From: Rotaria socialis
Lineage: Eukaryota; Rotifera; Eurotatoria; Philodinida; Philodinidae
Length of the DNA stretch: 64,000 nt
Assembly (NCBI GenBank): GCA_905331475.1
Contig: CAJNYU010001698.1
Span: forward strand, 1 to 64,000
Direction of reading: 5' to 3'
The position numbers and the translations under genes are program-made. The notes under the pieces were generated by a model. The model saw nothing but the letters and a program-made list of their open reading frames with translations, ran no database searches and was not told the DNA's origin. This document shows positions 31,870-45,101 of the stretch, in pieces (positions within the stretch are counted from its first letter, which is position 1; each line of letters starts with the position of its first letter).

Positions 31870-33269
31870 ACTTGGTACAGTACTTCGTTCTTTTGTACTT
31901 TTTTCTTAGAAAGTTGTAAGCACAAAGTAATTTTTTGCAGTAGAATTGAAATTACTTGAATTCCAAAGTAAATTGCGTTCTGAAAAATTCTCTTGGTATT
32001 TGGTTAATACTCGAATTCGGATAAGACAAATTGGTCTCTGTTCGTGATTCGCCGGTATTTTTAACTCGTAAACAAGTACCCCATTATTGTTGCATAGAAT
32101 TTTTCTTTCGCGTTTAGTTTACCCTTAGATGGTATGTTATTCTGCGGTATGATATTTTGTCTGTACAGGTATACACAAAAGAAGTATTAGAATTGCTTCT
32201 TTGTAGATTTCGTTTATGGAAAATGAACGCTCATGAATCACTTATTCATTCACACTTCCAAAAAATATCTTTGTATTTTGTCTGTGAAAGTGACTTACAC
32301 TATACCAGATGAGCTGAAATGTGATTTATCGTTGGTCGCAGCCTCTTTGAAAATGTGATGCCTACCGCTATGATTGTTTATTAGAAAACATTCAATAATT
32401 TGAAAATAAACACAAAAATGATGAGTAAAAGCTTGATTTCAAATAGCATGTAATAAAATTGATAAAAACCAGTGAAATAATTTATAATATAGCGAAAATT
32501 TATTCGAAATATACTCTTCACTGAAGCTCTTGTTCACTTATATTTTTATATTCTAATGATGTACCGAGATAAGAATGTGGAAAAATTTACTCGACATATG
32601 TACGTAAGTGAATCTCTCAATAGCTTCAGTTTTACGATCCCAGCGGTCTTTTTCTATTCGTGATTATTATTATCATACTTAAAACTGTATTGTACCAATT
32701 AATTATCGGAAATAAAGTTATTCAATAATTCTAATTATCATTAAGCGTTTAATTCCGATTACAAACGTTCTCAGGTGATCAAAATAAAAGATGTTAAACT
32801 TCAAACTATTGTAATTAGTATCTGTATATCAATTTGTACTTGAATGATGTACTTAGTACTAGTACTAGCAGAAATGTACTGTAGTACCGGTACTAAGTAC
32901 AGTTGTACTTAAGTATATCGTACTCAAGTAAAGTCCGAGGTACATGTGTTAAGTAAAAAATACTCGAAGTTTTAATTGCTGTATTTTTACTTGTCCTGTG
33001 TCTGCTTGACATTAGTTTACTGGTTTCTATCATCAACAGCAGCAAATGCAATATGAATAATAAAGTTAAGAATATAACATAGACATTCAATTATTGTTAA
33101 CTTTCGATACATTCCGACTTTTTGTAGTATGTAGTACTTATGCCTTCAGCTATTTACAAAAGCAGAAAAATCGTTGTATTGATATTATCAATGGAAAAAC
33201 TCTAAGGAAACGGATATGTCAAATCATCAACTGTTAAAACGTGCTTTTATTTAAATTGACTACATCACT
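31870..33269. other. No gene recognised; GTACTAAGTAC palindromes near 32840-32945
   Basis: AT-rich DNA with a cluster of short palindromes built on AGTACTAGTACT and ACTTAAGTA around 32840-32945. Confidence 0.5.
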
Positions 33270-33813
33270 CTAAATAAAAATGTGTCGGATGTGTCGTAAA
33301 TTACGACACAAAGCACGACACATTCAAGCACGGCACGAGTTGCTCGTTGTGACGCATTCTGTCCAGCAAGACGACGACGCATTTTTCACAACACACCCGA
33401 CACATTTTCTATTGGTCGTTTTCGAAACGCATATTTCAATATTTCCTGAATTTAATTTAATATATTTCCTTATTTTTTGAAAATTTAATCTCATCAGATC
33501 CTCAGATCTGACTGATTTGGCATTGGTCCTATTCCGATAAGACCATCCAGTGTAGTCCTTCCCAGATCATGGATCGGGATGGCATTTCCTTGATTGAAAA
33601 GCAATCAAGAATTAATTTAAAACAAAATTTTATTTTGAAAACTTATCTTTCATGCGTTCAGCGATGCTGTTCATATGTCGCTGTATGCTCATAGCTGAAC
33701 GGTGAACGACTAGTCGACAGACAGAACGCGAAAAATATACGACACATTTTTTTTTTAGTTATAAGTGAGACACAAAAATTCGCGCCACATAAAGTCGACG
33801 CATTTTTATTTAG
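33270..33813. mobile_element. GTGTCG-rich MITE, copy 1
   Basis: Ends CTAAATAAAAATGTGTCGG and CTAAATAAAAATGCGTCGA (right reversed). The subterminal regions are packed with TGTGTCG/CGACACA words and the centre holds CCCAGATCATGGATCGGGAT. A full copy in opposite orientation lies at 36426-37007. The target duplication is unclear. No coding capacity. Confidence 0.8.
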
Positions 33814-35008
33814 TGAAGGAAATATCCGATAAAATAAAGTAAGACAATCTTAGAAATAAAAGTAAATAGTTGTAGGTTTGACCTCTACTGATGATGGGAT
33901 GATTAATCAGAAAAAAAAATGTGATATTTGTTTTCTTCTATTATGATCAAGAGAAACGTTGCGGCCGTCTTCTGTAAATATAATGTAGATATTTTTATTA
34001 GTTTGTTACTCTGACATTCTATTAATAACATTGAAGAGACGAGGCATTTTAAGTATAATAACAACTATCAGAAACATTTGATAGGACTGGTGTTTAATGA
34101 CTACTATATGGTAAACAGTATTTTCTAACGATCCCATTTATTTTTACAAGTAATCATTTTTGTTAGAAAGAAAATAGCGGTTGGTCTTTCCGTAATCTTC
34201 TTTCAAGAATATAAAAGTCTCTTTAAAAACACTGCGAATTTATATAGTTGAAAACAAAAGTGTATCGAAAATCAGAACTTTCTCTGTGGATTGTAATATA
34301 GTTGTGAGTTTGATCAAATAACATATAAAAAGTAATTTATTTCTTCTGCTCGAAAGCTCTTAATGAGTTTTGTTCAGTACTGCGTAGATGTTTTTTGGAT
34401 CATCAATTGGAATCTCATTATGAAAAAGAAGGTTTACAAAAAATACATTTTTAATTACGAGCCTAAGGCAGAAAAAATACATTACCAGAGCCGACGGAAT
34501 CTCGACACTCAATACATATCTCTTGCAGATATATGAAAAAGTAAGCTTGTATACTCTTATTTTAAGTAGTGCTAAAGCTACTTCTCGTTGACAAATAAAA
34601 GGTGTTTTATTAGAAGCTATCGAACTATTGTTAGTTACTTAAAATAAAATTTAGAAAAAGTCAAAAATAATTTTCATGGACTAAATGCTTATTTTTTTTC
34701 TACTTAGATCTATTATTAGCAATCAGGAATCATTGTTTATTTTATGTGACTATTTTGTTTTCGAACATAAAATATATCTCTAACAATTAGTTTCGATTTA
34801 ATATTGTTGATATTTGACATATTTATTTGCATTGATATATTTTTCAAAATAATGAAGGATCATCATCAAACTAGAAGAAATAATATAATTTGAATTCCAC
34901 TGAGACGTTATTATATGCAACAAGCAGAAATTTCTTTCAATCCATGCAATAATCTGAAAGGTAAAAATGATAGTAACTAAGATCAAAATAGAAGCTTTAC
35001 TCAATTAT
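33814..35008. other. No gene recognised
   Basis: AT-rich DNA between the first MITE copy and the mariner element. Confidence 0.55.
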
Positions 35009-35010
35009 TA

Positions 35011-36309
35011 ACGGATGGTCGAAAAGTTTTGATGCAAAATGTCTAGCCAAAAAACGTCACCTAAACGCTTCAATTAAAAACTCATTTTTATATAGATTTG
35101 TAGCACATTGCAAGCTCTTTCTAAATATATATATAAAACATTTAAACAATGGTTTCCTGTGTGGAAAAAAAGTTGATGTACGAAAACGTATCTATTCTCT
35201 ACTTGGATGAATGAGAGAATCTGATATTGTAAAACATTTTCAAGTTGAAGGCATTTTACGAACAACAATTTATCGCACCATAAAACGTTACAAAAGTGGT
35301 GTACCTTGTGAAGACAAGCCAAGAAAAGGTCGTCCACGAAAATTGAATCAGAATCAGAGACTAGAATTGAAAGAATCTATTGAAAACCGTGTCGACGCCA
35401 GCCAAAGAAAGTTAGCCTTGAAATTTAATGTGTCAAAGACTTGTATTCAGGAAAATTTGAAGAAGATGGACTTAAAACATTACAAACGACAACGGGCTCC
35501 AAAATACACTCAAACATAACTCGAAAAATTGCCAAGCAAGTGTCGAAAATTACGTCGAGAAATCAGATTCTGAAACTTTCATGATTATTGACAATGAGAA
35601 ATATTTTACATTTTCAGGCGTTGAAATGCCCAGTATTGCAGGATTTTATTCTTCTGGCAAAGAAAATACTCCATCAGATGTAAAGTATAAATCAAAACGA
35701 CAATTCAAGTCTAAAATTTTGGTCTCGTTGGCGTTATCCAGTACAGGCACTTCAACACCATACATTGAAAGAACAAAAGGACCAGCGGTTGATGCAGACG
35801 TCTATATTTGTAAATTTTTAACAAAATTAATCAAATTTATTAATAAATATCATATAAATGATAAATATATCTTTTGGCCGGACCTAGCCGGTTCACACTA
35901 TGCCAATAAAACAACAGATTGGTTGAATGAACGAAAAGTATCATTTGTGCCAAAAGATGTTAATCCACCAAATGTTCCCAAAGCTCGACCAATCGAGGAT
36001 TTTTGTGGAGTACTGGCTTAGCAGGTGAACAATGGAGAGTAGATAGCTGTGAATCAAGAACAATTAATCAACAGAATCAAAACACAATTGAAAAGGATTG
36101 ATTTGAAAGTCGTCCAAACCATGATGAAAGGTGTTCGTGGAAAATTACGAAAAATTGAAGACAAAGGACCTTTTTCCATTATGTGAATATATATTTTTGT
36201 TTTGTTAGGTATAATTGTATTTTCGATAAAAAAATTAGAAAATGAAAGTGAAAGATGATGTAGAAATATAAGTTCTTTACTTTTTTGCCAAAAATTTCCG
36301 ACCACCCGT
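35011..36309 (+). mobile_element. mariner-type DNA transposon (1,299 bp, TA target site)
   Basis: Ends ACGGATGGTCGAAAAGTTTTG and (right reversed) ACGGGTGGTCGGAAATTTTTG form about 20-bp terminal inverted repeats directly flanked by TA on both sides (35009-35010, 36310-36311). The length is that of a full mariner element. It encodes a single decayed transposase. Confidence 0.9.
35211..36183 (+). pseudogene. Decayed mariner transposase (DD37E-like)
   Basis: The N-terminal block (35211-35519) contains two helix-turn-helix segments: VKHFQVEGILRTTIYRTIKR and, after a GRPRKL linker, KLALKFNVSKTCIQENLKK. A TAA ends it; after about 60 bases with another stop and a frame change, the catalytic block begins at 35581. 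Catalytic positions are visible: first Asp in MIIDNEKYF, second in FWPDLAGSHYA, and the Glu in RPIEDF, with 37 residues between the second Asp and the Glu. TAG and further stops interrupt the C-terminal part (to 36183). At least three lesions make it inactive. Lineage within the DD37E elements is not certain. Confidence 0.9.
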
Positions 36310-36425
36310 TAATGCGATGGTAGCGAACACAGAGAATCTTATTTGTAATAAAATTTTGACAGAAATACTCCATATTCGCCAATAAAATATTACTGTATCG
36401 CCTCCTTACGAGTATTCTTATCACA

Positions 36426-37007
36426 CTAAATAAAAATGCGTCGGTTGTATGTGCCGTGAATTTTTGTGTTGTGCTCTCTATTACAAAAATGTATCGTAAA
36501 TTTTTGTGTCGCAATTTTAATTAAAAAAATGTGTCGTATATTTTTCGCGTTTTGTCAAGCGACTAGTCGTTCACCGTTTTGTTATGAACATACAGCGACA
36601 TATAAGCAACATCGTTGAACGCATGGAAGATAAGTTCTCGAAATAAAATTTTCTTTGAAATCAATTCTTGATTACTTTATAATCAAGGAATTACCATCCC
36701 GATCCATGATCCGGGAAGGACTTCACTGGATAGTCTGATAGGAATCGGATCAATTCCAAATCAGCCAGATCTTAGGATCTGATCACATTGAATTTTCAAA
36801 AAATAAAGAGATATACGTAATTAAATTTTCAAAAAATATCGAAATATGCGTTTCAAAAACAACCAATGAAAATGTGTCGGATGTGTCGTGAAAAATGCGT
36901 CGTGGTCTTGCTGGGCAGAATGTGTCGCAACGAGCACCTTATGTCGTACTCGAATGTGTCGTGCTTTGTGTCGTAGTTTACGACACATCTGACACATTTT
37001 TACTTAG
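36426..37007. mobile_element. GTGTCG-rich MITE, copy 2 (inverted)
   Basis: Reverse-oriented homologue of 33270-33813, with ends CTAAATAAAAATGCGTCGG and CTAAGTAAAAATGTGTCAG. If the tip is extended to TCA/TGA, TA dinucleotides flank both sides, hinting at a TA target. It starts 116 bp after the mariner right end. Confidence 0.8.
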
Positions 37008-38099
37008 AATGATATGATTCAGTCAAAAATATTCATACACCAGAATCAATAATTTCTCAGTATCATGTTTTATTTTTGTTTTTGAATTTATTTATACAAG
37101 AAGCAGTACGAATAAGATTTTATTTTACACGTATCTATGTATTTACAATCTTGAAATTATCCGTAATACTCAAGTGTAATATAATATAATATAATATATG
37201 GGCGTAGAAAGGAAGGAATATAACCGGAAGGAAACAGTCATAATCAATGTGATGATGACAGACATTTTAGTCTGGCATCTAGGAAGTTTCTTTTTCAATT
37301 GTGTATAACTTTGACACATAGAAATTGATTTGTAAAGGAAGAAAATGTTCAATGTTTGCTCATCCAGAAACACCTGATTCAAAGCAGTGTAACTTAAAAT
37401 CTGTCATTTGAATAATCAATATTAGAGTAGATCTTATTTTCTTTCTTTTTTTAATCATGTTGGTAAATCTAAACATCTAGAGAAAAATAGAAAAGAGAAT
37501 AATTTATTTCACTGATTCACAATAGCGTGTCAATATGTATTATAAAATTTACTCGTGTTCTATTTGCAATTTTGTTAATCAACGGTGAACTCAAAACAGC
37601 AAATCATAGGTAAGTTGTTGTTGATATAAATAGATCGAAGAATAGTTTTAAATTTCACTCCAGGTTTTCTGCTTCATGAGTAAAAACGACACTTTATTCC
37701 ATGCATAACAATCAGAACCCTACATATTTAATATATTCCATCTTAGAAACGGATAAACACCCCTCAGTAAATTATATTACACACTAGATTGATCTGCCAT
37801 CGCTCATCGTTAGCATTTTTGTTTTTTCTTCTTAAGGCAAAATAAGCGTTGTCTATTATCAAGGCAGACAAGACGGAGGATAAGAAATAGAAAAATAAGG
37901 AGAAAGGCGAGAGAGAAAAACCAAGAGAGATGAAGAACTTCAACAAAAATGAGTCTGATTGGTATATAAATTAAAATAAATTACGCTGAACACTTATGAG
38001 GTACTTTAAAAAAAAAGTAAAAGCAAGGCGTCATATTATATTACGAACTTGTTTTTTCTCTAGATTGAAGACAATTATATTTTCTATACCTCATAAACA
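37008..38099. other. No gene recognised; GPCR upstream region
   Basis: AT-rich DNA upstream of the receptor gene with accidental frames only. Confidence 0.5.
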
Positions 38100-41000
38100 A
38101 TGACATCAAATGACAATTCAATCCGTAATGAAATAGCTCCATTAAAATTATCCTTGCAAACTCTTTATAATCAATATTCAATAATTCCCTTATCGTTTTC
38201 TGATTTGTATACCTACGAAGTTATTATTTTACTTGTCTATGGTATCATAGTGATATTTTCATTTTTTACAAATTTTATAGCAATAATTATATTCTTTTTT
38301 GGTCGTAGTTCACGTTCAGAATTAACACCATTTTTTCTAAATTTATCAGTATTTAATATAATTATGACCGTTTATTGTATACCATTTACAATAACATCCA
38401 TTATATTTCAACGTTGGTTATATGCACGGGCCTTGTGTGTTGTACTGGATGGCTTCAAAACTTTCTCTGTGTCCGGCGTCCTATTGACATTAATAACAAT
38501 AGCTATAGACCGTTATTGTGTTGTAAAATATCCGTTGGCGATTAAAGTATATTCACCAAAAAAACGCAATTTATTAGCAATATTAGTTATATGGATCTTA
38601 AGTATAGCTTTGGCTTTACTGTGGTCTCCAGCGCGTTCATTGCCGACACACGAACAACGTTTATGGGTGAGCTCACGTACAATATTTGACACCTACTTGA
38701 ATTCAATTGAAAATGTGACAACATTTGAAAACTCCAATCTATATTTAAAACAAATTCATTTCGAACTTGTAAACACAGTACAATGTTTACCAAATAAAAC
38801 AAAACGACCAGTTGAAGTTCGCAGAACAATATTAAATTTTTTACAAACATATTTTATTCCATTATTTATATTAACTTTCGTTTATTCACGCATAGCAGTT
38901 ATATTATGGCGACGAAAAAACGACTTCAATTTTGAGCTTAACAATTCCGGCAGTAAAAATTTATTTACAAGTGAAAATATTCAATTCAAAAAAAAATTAA
39001 AACAGGTATGCATATTTAAATCGATGTAATTAGTAGGGTTAAATCAAGGAGGAACTCTCTATTTAAACAGGAGTTTTATTCTTGACATACGTATATTTTT
39101 AATAGTTTTGTTATAGATATATACTTGCAAAAAATCTAGCATCTCTATATTCCGCATAAGTTTTCAGAGTACTAGGAACATTGTTGAAATTTTCCTCAAT
39201 TAATTTTGAAACATTCCACGTCATACTGATTGCAAATGACAAAGAAAGATCTGTCAGAAACTATGCATGGCATACACCAAGGAATAGGGTCGTCAAATCA
39301 TTTCATTTTAAAGTAACTATAAAAGTAATCTGTAAATTCATTTTGACAATAGTTCTTTGATTAACGATAAAAATGTGTTGGTGTATTAGTTGATTGGTAC
39401 ATGGATTTCAAAGTGTTATAATAATTAGTTTTATTGCGGTTATTAATTTCTATTACTTAAAATGTCCATTCAGACATTTTAAATATCAATATTTTTATTT
39501 AAGAGTGCAACTTGACATTTTTTAATTAAACTTAGAATAATGTTAGTTTTGAAAAAACTCTTCCTAAGATTATTTGCTCTATTACATAGAATAAAAAATC
39601 GGTATGAAATTGAAAAAAAGAACAGCTTCGACGACATGTGTCTATTTAAACATTGTAAAAATTAGTCACTGGATAATCATCAATTTATTGTAACAATCAA
39701 AAATGCGTATTAAATTTAATTAGCATGCAATGGCCGATGTGCCATAAAAAGAAAGGATAATTAATAGAATCGGTCTTTTTATCTTTAGTTTTTCTTCGTC
39801 ATTGTCATCGCTCTATTCTAGTAATTATATTAAAATATATCTGTATAATTTTTGTCTGCTTGGTGACTTGCTTGTTTTTATTTGAGAATAAAGTTCATTA
39901 GGATTACGAATTCTGCATACAAAAATTTCTGTATTTCTTAATCAATCTCTCGTGGAGATTGTTGAGTGACAAGGTTCATTAATAAAACAGATTACTAAAA
40001 AATCCGATCATCTGTTTTGCGAATGAAAATACGTGACAGTGCAAGAACAGATAAATGTCATTTTGAATCATCTTTAATCTTCCAATATTTATAGTTTGCA
40101 TAATATTGATTTTCGTGGCGTAGTTATCGAGTCACGAAACAACAGACAAATGAAGAATAAAGATATATTTTTGTATTTGTATAATATTTTCATGATTGAT
40201 AGATGAAAGTATGTTTTGTATAAATTCTGAATGTCTATTATTCATCGCACAGTCGTTTGTTGACGTTTGTTTTTATTATCGTTCCTAATAAATATTTTCG
40301 GAATATTTCGAGAAAGAAAAAGTCAATATGGGTACTTCATTAATTTTGAAATCTGGATGGAGATTCTAGCAGGCAGACAGAGAATAGTTAACTACTTTTA
40401 GAGTTAACATTTGACAAGTTAGATGTGATCTAGATTATGTACAGGCATCGACATTTTGTATTTTCTGATGGTTTTCCGGCAGATTTTAATCAGAAGCAGT
40501 AGATTTAAAGCCGAAATTTATTCACATATTTACAATAACCATGACGCTTGAAGGAAATTTCTTTTTTTTACATATAATTTTATCTAAAACCGCTCAACTA
40601 AAGTTGCCTCCGGGTCTTGTCAAAAGAATGAGGATAAATAGAAAATCTTCTTATCTGTATAAAATAAATTTCAAGTAAGCAAAACATCGGCAAATGACAG
40701 AAGACCAAACAGTAAAGCAATAAACATAGTTTTTTAATTTAATTTTTATTTTGACAGATCCCTAAGGAAAATTTTAGCTGAATATCTTTTACAACAAAGC
40801 GTTTCAAGTAAAACCTAAAAGACAAGCATAAATGGGTTCAAGTTTTTGTGCTGACAAGAAATGCTACTAGTTGAAAAGTGATTTCATATTAATTTAAAAG
40901 CAAAACTATCATTCTAAGACAACTGAAACCTCTTTGGTCCTGTAGTAATTCCGTTGAACTTTCAAACTTCATTACAAACTAATATTCTTTCTCGCGATTA

Positions 41001-42602
41001 TAAGTAGCTGTGAACACAAGCCGTAATACGACTTCGCAATTTTGATGTCATTAACTAGTGACTATATATGGAGAAGAGATTATACGAGTAATTCTTTTAT
41101 GTAATTAAAAATTATCCACTGATACTAGAAATGAAAAATTCAATAAATAAAGTAAAAATTACTATAACTCGTTTATTAGCAAATGATTCATCGCGAAAAT
41201 CAGCATGACTGTACACTACTAATGGAGAATAATTAAGAACAGTCCTTGAATACCATTGTCTTTTATGAAATAGCTCTGAATTTAGAGTGAAAATTGCTAC
41301 TCAATCAGTTTAATTCTAAAACATCGATGTGAAATTTTTTTTTTGAGCACAAATTTCTCAATTAGTCAGCAGCATTCGCTGCTTACCAAGAAATATATTT
41401 CATGTGGCGAGTGCGTAATAAAAGTAGGGAATTTAAAAAAAGAATTCACATTTCATAAGAAACAAGTAGAATAGTAAATACAAATTTACACCTAAAACAT
41501 TTTGCATGCCAACTGATTTTGAATGTATAATTATTGATCAGAGAAAATTAGGTACAATATTTTTGGCAAAAAAATCCTAAACTCTGATGATACGGTAAAT
41601 ATTGACAGGATAATAATCTCCATAAAAATCGGATGTATTTTTCTGTGTGTATCATTTATACATCGAGATTTACATCAGTAAATGAATGTTTTTCATAGAA
41701 ATCTTTTCTTTTTCAATCCTTCAGTATCAACTAAAGTCAAATTTCGATTAAGAAATCTATTAACAAATTGGTAATCAATTATAAGAAAAAAATCTAAAGC
41801 TTACACTTATTATTAAGCTATTTCGTTCGACCATGATATTTCATTTGAAGTAAAAAAGACTCGCTGGCTATTCTATATAGGAGTATGCAATCATATTTTT
41901 TTGTATTGAATAAGAGATTCCTAATGAATGCAAAAATTATCCTAAGATCAGAATATTTAGAAGATATATGCATTTTTAAGACTGTTGAAATAATGGAACT
42001 TATTGTGCTTTAAGGGAATCAAAACTTTGGTTGCCGTCGTTGTACTTCATGCTATACTTTGGCTGCCCATGAATGTATTTCAATTATGCTTAAACCTAAT
42101 TTGTTATCAAGAAACAACATATCAAGCTTTTTGTACTCATCCAACTTTAATTAAATTTCTTTACATAGCTGCTCATTTTTTAACTGTATCAAATACAGCA
42201 ATTAATCCTATTATTTATGGATTTACTAACAATCGATTTCGGGTGAGATTTGAATTTTTCTCTAAAATGTTTTCATATCAATTAAATATATTTTTTAAAC
42301 TTTATTAGATTGATATTAGACAATTGACTCGACGCCTTATTCACTGCCAAGCACGAAATCCAGTTTATTTTGAAGCACGATTTGCTAAAAACAAACCGCC
42401 GGTACCTGCTAATTGTCTAAATAAATCAAATCGTCAACTAAACGCTACAGCAATAACAAATCAGAACACAGCTAAAACTAAAAGATTAAATGCAAAAGGA
42501 CCATTATCTTTGACGGATAAAAATAAATTTCACAGAAATAATTATTCAAGCAGTGTTATTGCCAAAGATCAATTGGTAACTAAAGTTCGGCATACAACTT
42601 AG
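38100..42602 (+). CDS. Rhodopsin-like (class A) peptide-type G-protein-coupled receptor, 475 aa
   Basis: Exons 38100-39005, 42015-42242 and 42309-42602 join in phase 0 (donors GTATGC and GTGAGA), giving 475 residues. TM1 is about residues 40-67 and TM2 77-104. TM3 carries the conserved Cys (ALCVVLD) and ends in the DRY motif (IAIDRYCVV). TM4 ends in LLWSPARSLP; extracellular loop 2 has the partner Cys (TVQCLPNK) and N-glycosylation sites. TM5 has FIPLF, TM6 has HAILWLP in place of the usual CWxP, and TM7 has NTAINPIIY, followed by a basic Asn/Lys-rich tail. Overall layout resembles invertebrate neuropeptide (NPY/RYamide-like) receptors; the ligand is unknown. The first intron, 3,009 bp, is unusually long for this genome. 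Confidence 0.92.
39006..42014 (+). other. 3-kb intron of the GPCR gene
   Basis: AT-rich with no recognisable repeat tips, exon or RNA gene. About fifty times the usual intron length here, and flanked by GTATGC and TTTAAG sites that keep the frame and restore TM6. Confidence 0.7.
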
Positions 42603-42894
42603 ATTAAATATTTTCTTTACATTTCTTTTTCTTTTTGTGTTGTATAAATGTTGTTTTTTTCTCTGTTGTTAATTGCGAATCCCACACAGAAGACAAAGAA
42701 ACACTTGCTAATTGTACTTTATATATATATATATATAAGTAGATATCATGATTACGCCTTTTTGTTTGGGCTTACGCTTCATTGCAATCCATGTCATATC
42801 TTTTATTGTGCGTTGATCTATTACGTAATCCTATGTATATAAAATATAACGAGTTACTTGTCAATTATTAGCTTGTCACAATGTATTGTCCCAC

Positions 42895-43423
42895 AGGAGT
42901 GGCAGCTCAAATTTGCTGATGAAATTGAAGAACGTGCAAGAATTTTTATGCGAAATTTACTGTCTTAATTATAGAAATCTAAAGGAACACGATGCTCAAA
43001 CTTGCATGACAATGTTTTTCTTTTGCCAGTTTTTTTTTCAGAATAAAATCATAGGATAGATTCTATATAATCTTTGTATACGCACTTATTTCGAAAGTAT
43101 TTAGGAATAGCATAATCCAAAGACAATGTGTTAATTTAATATCATATTACTAATAAAGGTTCTTGTTTATATGAAGAAACTTGAACAAGTTTCTTGGTTT
43201 ATGATGAATTCGATAAAGAAATAGACGTGAATAGCATGTGCATTATAATGAAATAAGTGTATTCATACATACAATGCCTTGACAAATCTTAATCTACGTA
43301 TATCTAATTTCACATTGTCAATAATGCTATCAGGGTCAATATTTTGAATGGGCCTCTTCGATTTACGAATGGATGGGAGATTTATTATTGTCCTGTCACT
43401 GAAACATCTTCTCACCTACAGGT
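42895..43423 (+). pseudogene. Two isolated coding-like exons, unknown gene
   Basis: After a CCCACAG acceptor, about 42897-42968 reads EWQLKFADEIEERARIFMRN to a stop. After an ATGCTATCAG acceptor, about 43333-43423 reads VNILNGPLRFTNGWEIYYC to SSHLQ and ends at a GTAAAAC donor. Both look coding but the first ends in a stop before the second, so they are either remnants of one broken gene or unrelated fragments. No family is recognised. Confidence 0.25.
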
Positions 43424-43773
43424 AAAACAAATATATTGTTGCATGTTAATCAGTTAAGAATGCAATCCTACCGATGCTTCTTTCATTATGAAATATTTAC
43501 CATTATTTCAATAGTATTTTGTAGCTCATTGCTTCAAATATTCAATTATGCTTAAGAAACTTGAAGTCATACCTTGTATATTGCGAAACTATTGATATCC
43601 TATTCGAAAAAACCTAATTCAATATCGATCTTGTTTGTTTTTGAGAAAAACCGAAGCATAAATAGTTTTTCATTTTCATTTTGAACATCTGGATCGAAAC
43701 GTTCGCATATTTGACCCATAAGACCAAGAAGCTCAAGCATTTTTTATGTCAATATCTAGACTAAAGTGAAATA

Positions 43774-44065
43774 CAAGGGGGAAACGGCGGATTTTCGGGA
43801 TTGCCCATCCATGAGCAATCCGGAAAAATCCCAAATTTACCAGCAATCTCCTCTTGTAAATGAAGGAATTTCAAGCTGAAGTTTTTATCATATGTAGGCC
43901 TCGTGGTCCTTAGAATATCCTAAAAGTTTCAGCTCAAACGGATGTTTTCTTCTGAAGATAATGCGATTGCAAAAATACTCATATTTCCAAGGACAAAATG
44001 GCGGATTTTCGGGATTGTCAAGCCATGAGCAATCCAAAAACCCGCAATCCGCCGTTCCCCCCTTG
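43774..44065. mobile_element. hAT-type MITE with exact 8-bp TSD and internal duplication
   Basis: Ends CAAGGGGGAAACGGCGGATT and CAAGGGGGGAACGGCGGATT (right reversed) are flanked by identical GTGAAATA at 43766-43773 and 44066-44073. A segment with GGCGGATTTTCGGGATTG and CCATGAGCAATCC occurs twice in direct orientation (43795 and 44009). Confidence 0.9.
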
Positions 44066-44073
44066 GTGAAATA

Positions 44074-45101
44074 GCTCTTCTATGATAGAAGAAAAGCAAA
44101 AATTAGATTATACTAAACTAATTAATTATCACTGTTGTCATCAGGCGCTTACTCAGTTTTCTTTTGCATGTAGTCTATTTATTCTTATTTTAGTTTATTT
44201 CATATTAATATTCGCAAGAAAACCCAATTAAATATTATGCGTAGTATAACGATGATATCTGAAATATTAACTGGAGTCGATGGACCGTTGATATTTATCT
44301 TTAGGCGTATGAATACCTCCAGTAACAAATTTAATCATGTCTCCTTTGTTTTCAAACAACATTGTTAACTTTTAATTTTCTGCTTTTTCAGTTTAATACG
44401 TTGAATATCATGCTTCGTAATAATAGATTCCAAGTTCAACTTTATGGGTCATTGAATAAATGAGATGAATCTTTGCATACCAGTATAAGTTTCAATTCAG
44501 CTTGGCTTTGTCATGAAATATATTTTAGATGTGTAGAACGACTTACTCTATGATTCCATAATATGGCAAATCCTAATAAATTTTAAGTGAGAAAATTCCC
44601 AGTGGCATGAATTGTTGCGCTTTTGTAGTTCTCATATTTAGACTTTTGAATTGTTGTCGAGTATCAATATTCGACTAGATCAGAAAATGTTCACGCCTAG
44701 TATGAAATCTGAATGATTTTACTAGTGGTTTGTTCCAAAAAACGATTGCATTTTTCATCTTAGTACATCGTTTATTTATTATAAAATTTAAATAATATTC
44801 GCCAAGTTTTTCGTTGATAAGCACAAATACATGCTGTGAACTTGTAGTAGTCATAGAAAAATAGCCTTCTAGATATATTGAATATCGATAACATAATTAT
44901 TTTGCTGACAAAGAAATCAGATTTGAATTGATTAAAGTTCAAATTTCGTTTTAAAATAGTCCCCGCGAAGATTTTTCTCTCGCGGATTCTTAGAACGGCG
45001 TTGTAATTTTGATACTGTCAAAAGTACTCTCCTATAACACATATCAACTTCAAACAGATTCTATTTTATTATGTCGAATAAGAAAAAGAAAACTAAATTT
45101 T
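44074..45101. other. No gene recognised
   Basis: AT-rich DNA 3' of the phosphatase gene; a possible polyadenylation signal for it (AATAAA on the minus strand) lies at 45065-45070. Confidence 0.5.

Noticed and set aside
33270-37007. The MITE pair as terminal repeats of one large transposon carrying the mariner
   Set aside because: The mariner has its own terminal repeats and TA target site, and each MITE has its own pair of ends.
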